Source: Fidelibacterota bacterium | GTDB lineage: Bacteria; Fidelibacterota; JAANXI01 | Reading direction: 5' to 3' | Assembly: GCA_018263365.1 (NCBI GenBank) | Contig: JAANXI010000048.1 | Coordinates: 14,696-33,655 of the forward strand | DNA: 18,960 bases | In this document: positions 15,901-18,960 of the stretch, in pieces | Layout: every line of letters begins with the position of its first letter | How positions within the stretch are numbered: the stretch's first letter is position 1 | Made by a program: the position numbers and the translations under genes | The notes under the pieces: model-generated | The model's database searches: none | What the model was told of the DNA's origin: nothing | What the model saw: the letters and a program-made list of their open reading frames with translations, nothing else

Positions 15901-17801
15901 GGCGTAATGATGAGATAATCTACGGGCGTATTCCCATCGGGAGTTTCCTCCCACAAGAAATACTCCAAATCCAGTGGCTCAATCACCCCGGCATCGCTGG
16001 CAGCATAGTAGAGTAACTCCGGATTGTGATGGCGGGTCTGAAAGGTTATTTCATACAGTCCCGCATCATCCGCGGCGAGGGAAAAGTCCCGCAGCATCAC
16101 GCCGTCGTCCCGGTAAAGTCTGATATTCTCGCTCTCGAAACCGGAAATGGAATATTCATACACCTCGCCGAGTACAACCGATGACGGTGGCGTGAACTTC
16201 AGGAAATCATCCTTAGCCTCAAACAGGCGATCGTAGGAAACTTCGAACCAGTTGAGCGCTAATGATTCAAACTCATTTTCGACTTCAAGTACAGAGATGC
16301 CCAGCGAATTCTCGCCGTCCTCGAGTTCCCGGGTCTCGAAATCCATGCCAGCGGTGACAGTCGCCGATCCGAGGCTGCTAAATTGACCGCTTCTCCCGAC
16401 GACCTGATTATTCAGGAAAAATTCCGCCTGGTGTTTGCGGGCGTTTCCGGTCGATAATCCCTGTAAACCGACGGTCAGGTCTATATCCGACAAAGAGCTG
16501 GGATTCGGTGACGGAACCGAAAACGGAAATTCCGTGAGCGTGCCCGCCGACAGCGCCGATGAGTAAAGCCATAAGTCTAACTGATCGGAATATTGATTGG
16601 TATGCAATCCGCCCAGTCTATCAAAATACTGCTCGTCCTCAAAATGGAGTGTCTCCCGGAAGGATAGCAGGTAAGTAGGGTTCGGATCCACCGGTTCCAC
16701 AGAGGTGACTGCAAATCGGCTGCCGGATTCTCCGCCCCACACCAGCCAGTAGACACCATCGGCGTTATACGGATCCCAGTACTGGTTTGGTCGGGTCTTT
16801 CGTGGAACTTTGCCGATAAATTCGAGATAATCGGAGCCTCTGAACCGGGTTGTGGATGCTGATTTGACGTATATCGGCTGCTCTTCATCCCGGTGAAATA
16901 GCCGGATTGAATTCGGCTCAATTGTTCCGTTTGTCTCAATGCTGTCTCGTAGTTCTGCGGCAGTAATTCTGTAGACTCCATCTTTTGGAACAGTAATACG
17001 GACAGCTTCACTGTATTCAATCGGGACAGCGGCTTTCGATGATTGCCTCATTGCCGATTGATTTGATTGTCCCTCGGCCACCTGCACCATTTCCGGGTTG
17101 AGTACCAGAGATTTGAATAGTGCATTGTTCTCTAACGGAGCGTCAGGACGGTGGGAATCGTCGGGAAAGTTCAGAGTGATATCAATGGTTTGTGTCACTT
17201 CGTATCGGCTCTGTTCCACGTCCCATCGTACCGGGAAAATGCGGAGCACGCCAAGAGGTTCCCCCTCATCCGTTATCCTTGAGACAAAAACCTGCTGGTT
17301 TGGAAAACTGGTTTGGGGATATTCGTATTCTGGGGTTGTCACCTCAGAGTACCCCTTAGGAGTGTCGTAAAAGACAGCGGGCAGCGCAGGCGGTTCCAAC
17401 ATCGCTGTTGAATCTATCGTGACTTGTACTCCAGGCAAATTTCCACCTGGCAGCGCGATCGGTAAAGACATCGTTGGCAATACGGGTTTTCCCAATTCGG
17501 ACGACAGATCAAACCCTTCCACGGAGGGATACACGGTCTCAGGATGCGAGGAAAATGACTCCCATCGGATATCCGGTACCCGAACTGTAATTCGATATCG
17601 GTTCCCCAAGCGCTGAATTGTTACCGAACGCTTCTTTTTATCAAATCTTTGCTGAACGTTCTCCTCCCTGAGCCCGGCTTCTTCTGCGTGAGTGCGCTCA
17701 AATTGTATCTTTTTCGCTGATGGTACCTGAGCAATCACACTGGTCGAAACGAGCAGAACAGATAAAAAACTAGCCAGCCATGTTTTAGGACGCGCTTTCA
17801 C
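12927..17801 (-). CDS. porU: PorU-like C25 (gingipain-family) peptidase/sortase with type IX sorting domain
   Basis: A 1624-residue secreted protein. A signal peptide (about 1-25, WLASFLSVLLVSTSVIAQ) is followed by a long beta-rich N-terminal region, including the segment VRITVPKDGVYRITAAEL near 265 found in PorU-like proteins. The C25 peptidase domain spans about 625-975, with catalytic His845 in MGHGGG and Cys879 in SMTCFTG; their 34-residue spacing matches gingipains. A CARDB-like adhesion domain follows (about 1174-1272), then an Ig-like stretch (about 1420-1520) and a sorting domain from 1528 to the end (NFPNPFQSETYFYY ... WDGRDRNGEFVSNGVYFYQF). PorU removes sorting domains from type IX cargo at the cell surface. 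The adjacent PorV-like gene favours PorU over a plain secreted protease. It is several hundred residues longer than P. gingivalis PorU. The start is GTG at 17801, with AAGGA nine nt upstream and an in-frame stop just before. Confidence 0.82.
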   Translation of the reverse strand: MKARPKTWLASFLSVLLVSTSVIAQVPSAKKIQFERTHAEEAGLREENVQQRFDKKKRSVTIQRLGNRYRITVRVPDIRWESFSSHPETVYPSVEGFDLSSELGKPVLPTMSLPIALPGGNLPGVQVTIDSTAMLEPPALPAVFYDTPKGYSEVTTPEYEYPQTSFPNQQVFVSRITDEGEPLGVLRIFPVRWDVEQSRYEVTQTIDITLNFPDDSHRPDAPLENNALFKSLVLNPEMVQVAEGQSNQSAMRQSSKAAVPIEYSEAVRITVPKDGVYRITAAELRDSIETNGTIEPNSIRLFHRDEEQPIYVKSASTTRFRGSDYLEFIGKVPRKTRPNQYWDPYNADGVYWLVWGGESGSRFAVTSVEPVDPNPTYLLSFRETLHFEDEQYFDRLGGLHTNQYSDQLDLWLYSSALSAGTLTEFPFSVPSPNPSSLSDIDLTVGLQGLSTGNARKHQAEFFLNNQVVGRSGQFSSLGSATVTAGMDFETRELEDGENSLGISVLEVENEFESLALNWFEVSYDRLFEAKDDFLKFTPPSSVVLGEVYEYSISGFESENIRLYRDDGVMLRDFSLAADDAGLYEITFQTRHHNPELLYYAASDAGVIEPLDLEYFLWEETPDGNTPVDYLIITPEKFRETAESWVTYRESNGWNPKISTTEEIYREHSYGYTSPAAIREVIRRRDADLSANQTLHVLLIGDTQGRLRTADDIIPMRFYQTENYGAAVTDYYYANIDTTNLIPEVAVGRIPVQSTGELETVFAKIQEYEQNAPYGEWRNRSLFIAGYGAVFKNQTEELLRYQTGGSIFPERLYIDLTFQQSRFYGGSADLIQYYNTGVYHVNFMGHGGGAVWADRSLFLREDIGRLHNAGMYPFVTSMTCFTGAIETARGLGELMLRKSDAGAIGWYGSSGLGWLWNDFLLMYDLPEYLQNKEYTLGEIVNLSRINYLARAPRFGYSYLVPTMVHQYNLIGDPATRLAAPEQGESVSLEAGNIQPGDQLRLQSEEDLPTLIQIYDLNNIPLFQDGNRPVTWEVGGSEYEYYVDIPDTFAAGQGHLAWYQFSENGTQHEHGSLSFAIDAPIVENMRTIPAAPKTGQPIRFEAEVLPTQPIDSIRVYSTHSALSLPMHQVSGTTWETQGAFSGFSAGTQVQWWLKVYQSDGDVIDSPREQFQVGFLPDLEVRAADVIHGTVPTLSIVVHSSEIIRGNPQPNIYVRLTSGTGDTLIDKSQGLDFAAANYDTVRLPFYNPGRALNLAVVLDSDETVEEEDESDNNYTTTAESPIFAVIPEFGLTYDGETHAVLQQDSISVTVSGNRVGTPQTVSLEFREFAFDSKKWQMNPKLYTDDNPLGIAIGYPPGNTQPVPVGITNQKVNQDTTVHWYYLTDSERKTWLRINGSNPSIIAEKEGFHSLFDPRDTTPPLVEASVGDQPYLPEMYVGQKPRLRFVVEDSVGVDIRSEAFDVLLDNQPVSKEKMDIKIAGTNQSAIVELQPELTKGPHTISFTAADIHANRTEESEYSILVAGENTLIDYGNFPNPFQSETYFYYEVTNRVSDFTLDIFTVDGRRITRYSPSDVFMDGDITAPGFHKIRWDGRDRNGEFVSNGVYFYQFTVKIGGKTHKSVGKIAKAR

Positions 17802-18558
17802 TGATCAATGTCCTTGAGAGTTTGGCTTTCAGGAGGTCTTCGTCCAGATTTCGGTTCAGAATGCCTTGGTGTGCGAGGGAAATTCGGCCGGTCTCCTCTG
17901 AGACGACCACGACCATCGCATCAGACTCTTCGGAAAGGCCCAGCGCAGCCAGGTGCCTCGTGCCAAGGTTCGGATCGATTTCCAGGCGTTCGGACAACGG
18001 TAAAATACACTTGGCGGCTTCAATCGTATCCTCGTGAATCACAATGGCGCCATCGTGCAGCGGCGAACTGGGATTGAAGATAGAGACAATAAGATTGCTG
18101 GACACGGTGGCTTTAATCGGTACGCCCTTTTCGATAATCGCTTTCAGACCGGCATCCTGCTGCATCACAATTAGTCCGCCCCACCGGCGCTTGGCCAAAT
18201 CGGTTGTTGCAGAGACCACCTCATCCACAGTGCGGGAGACCTGTGAGGGGATAATCTTTTGGAAGAGTTGGTTTTGGCCAATGTATCTCAAAACCCGGCG
18301 TAGCTCCGGCTGAAACAGGATAACAAAGGCAATTACCCAGACCGTTTGCAGGTGACGCAGCAGCCAGGACATCCCGCTGAAATTCAGCGCCTGGAAAATG
18401 AAGGAGGCAAACATGATAACAATCAACCCCACCAGCATCTGTGCGGCGCGGGTCCCGCGAAAAATCTGGTACAACTGGTAAAACAGCCACGTTATCGCCA
18501 GAATATCGATGACATCGATCAGCGTCACTGTAATAAAACCGATGCGAAAAAGATCCAT
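17785..18558 (-). CDS. cdaA: Diadenylate cyclase CdaA (c-di-AMP synthase)
   Basis: A 257-residue membrane-bound enzyme that joins two ATP into the second messenger c-di-AMP, which controls potassium and osmolyte balance and envelope stress in many bacteria. Three membrane helices fill residues 8-85, followed by a short linker and the DAC domain (about 105-245). The DGA motif is at residues 169-171 (LHDGAIVIH). The second active-site motif reads GTRHLAALGLSE, with Arg201, His202 and Leu203, where the canonical motif is RHR. The end of the domain, VVVVSEETGRISLAHQG, is typical. The gene starts 3 nt after folP and overlaps porU by 17 nt. The usual regulator gene cdaR (ybbR) and glmM are not next to it. 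Family assignment is firm; full activity is less so because of the motif change. Confidence 0.93.
   Translation of the reverse strand: MDLFRIGFITVTLIDVIDILAITWLFYQLYQIFRGTRAAQMLVGLIVIMFASFIFQALNFSGMSWLLRHLQTVWVIAFVILFQPELRRVLRYIGQNQLFQKIIPSQVSRTVDEVVSATTDLAKRRWGGLIVMQQDAGLKAIIEKGVPIKATVSSNLIVSIFNPSSPLHDGAIVIHEDTIEAAKCILPLSERLEIDPNLGTRHLAALGLSEESDAMVVVVSEETGRISLAHQGILNRNLDEDLLKAKLSRTLISESAS
17811..17815 (-). promoter_or_regulatory. Ribosome binding site fixing the GTG start of porU
   Basis: AAGGA lies 9 nt before the GTG at 17801, inside the last codons of cdaA. An in-frame TGA two codons before the GTG excludes a longer protein, and no in-frame ATG occurs before the signal peptide ends. Confidence 0.65.
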
Positions 18559-18561
18559 GGA

Positions 18562-18960
18562 TTATCCTGTCATGCCAGCGTTGCGAATAGCGTCTACCAT
18601 GCTTATTGCCTCTTTTGTTTCTTTCACATCATGCACCCGCAAAACGGCGGCTCCGTTCCATATGGAGAGCGCCGCTACCGCAAGACTGCCTTCGAGACGC
18701 TCCCCAACAGGCAGATCCAGCGTTTTCCCAATAAAGGATTTTCTGGAGGCTCCGACAACCACTGGAAATCCCAGCAAAGTAAACTGCCGCAAATCTTTGA
18801 TTATCCGGTAGTTGTGTTCCACGGTTTTTCCGAATCCAATACCCGGATCGATCAGAATTTGCTCGTCGGCGATCCCCTGCGAGCGTGCATAATCAATTTG
18901 ATCTTTAAAATACTGTAATATATCCTCAATTACATCCCCGTAGGAAGGATTTTCCTGCAT
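18562..18960 (-). CDS. folP: Dihydropteroate synthase, C-terminal part (runs off the right edge)
   Basis: About 132 C-terminal residues of the folate enzyme that joins p-aminobenzoate to dihydropterin pyrophosphate in the cytosol. The visible part has the substrate-binding DPGIGFGKT, the GASRKSFIG loop and the terminal RVHDVKE, all in the order of the TIM-barrel family. The frame is open to the window edge. The methionine at the very edge aligns with an internal position of FolP (the MQ-x-x-P region before the middle of the barrel), so it is not the true start; roughly half of the protein lies outside. The stop codon is 3 nt before cdaA, and AGGA in its last codons serves as the cdaA ribosome site. 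folP next to cdaA is a pairing known from Bacteroidota and relatives. Confidence 0.95.
   Translation of the reverse strand: MQENPSYGDVIEDILQYFKDQIDYARSQGIADEQILIDPGIGFGKTVEHNYRIIKDLRQFTLLGFPVVVGASRKSFIGKTLDLPVGERLEGSLAVAALSIWNGAAVLRVHDVKETKEAISMVDAIRNAGMTG

Noticed and set aside
15581..17020. Short minus-strand frames inside porU (89 and 147 codons)
   Set aside because: They are in another frame of a single intact 1624-codon gene with clear domains from end to end, and show no family features.
1..18960. CRISPR arrays, insertion sequences, tRNA or rRNA genes, phage or defence genes
   Set aside because: No regular spaced repeats, terminal inverted repeats, transposase motifs or tRNA-like cloverleaf were seen; the whole window is accounted for by housekeeping and envelope genes.

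Overview
The window is a dense block of bacterial genes, all read from the minus strand, so transcription runs from high to low coordinates. It suggests a diderm bacterium of the Fibrobacteres-Chlorobi-Bacteroidetes (FCB) sphere. The reasons are an adjacent PorU/PorV pair of the type IX secretion system, a C-terminal type IX-style sorting domain, a complete LolCDE-type lipoprotein exporter (so there is an outer membrane) and the neighbouring pair folP-cdaA. The phylum cannot be fixed from the window; Neomarinimicrobiota, Calditrichota or a deep Bacteroidota relative would all fit. Base composition looks balanced and uniform, and I see no mobile element, tRNA, rRNA or CRISPR array.

In order of transcription: (1) 18960-11921 holds folP (its first half lies outside the window), cdaA (diadenylate cyclase), a 1624-residue gingipain-family PorU-like sortase and a PorV-like outer-membrane protein. 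The four genes are packed with a 3-nt gap and two 17-nt overlaps, and the last two use GTG and TTG starts. (2) 11904-10869 holds a PII signal protein and an Lrp/AsnC regulator, preceded by candidate promoters and closed by a perfect hairpin terminator. (3) 10830-4971 is a housekeeping operon: a strong promoter, then prfB, lysS, two LolC/LolE-type permeases and lolD, with gaps of 9 and 4 nt and overlaps of 8 and 11 nt, ending in a hairpin. (4) clpC with its own terminator. (5) dnaK with a candidate promoter, a dyad at the -35 box and a strong terminator. (6) The first 25 codons of an unidentified gene run off the left edge.

The gene set mixes translation (prfB, lysS), protein quality control (clpC, dnaK), envelope biogenesis (Lol, PorU/PorV), nitrogen and amino-acid signalling (PII, Lrp) and c-di-AMP signalling (cdaA). 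Most of it is conserved and ordinary. The parts most worth a second look are the coupling of the c-di-AMP synthase to the PorU/PorV genes, a substitution in the cyclase RHR motif, the large size of the sortase, and the PII-Lrp two-gene unit.
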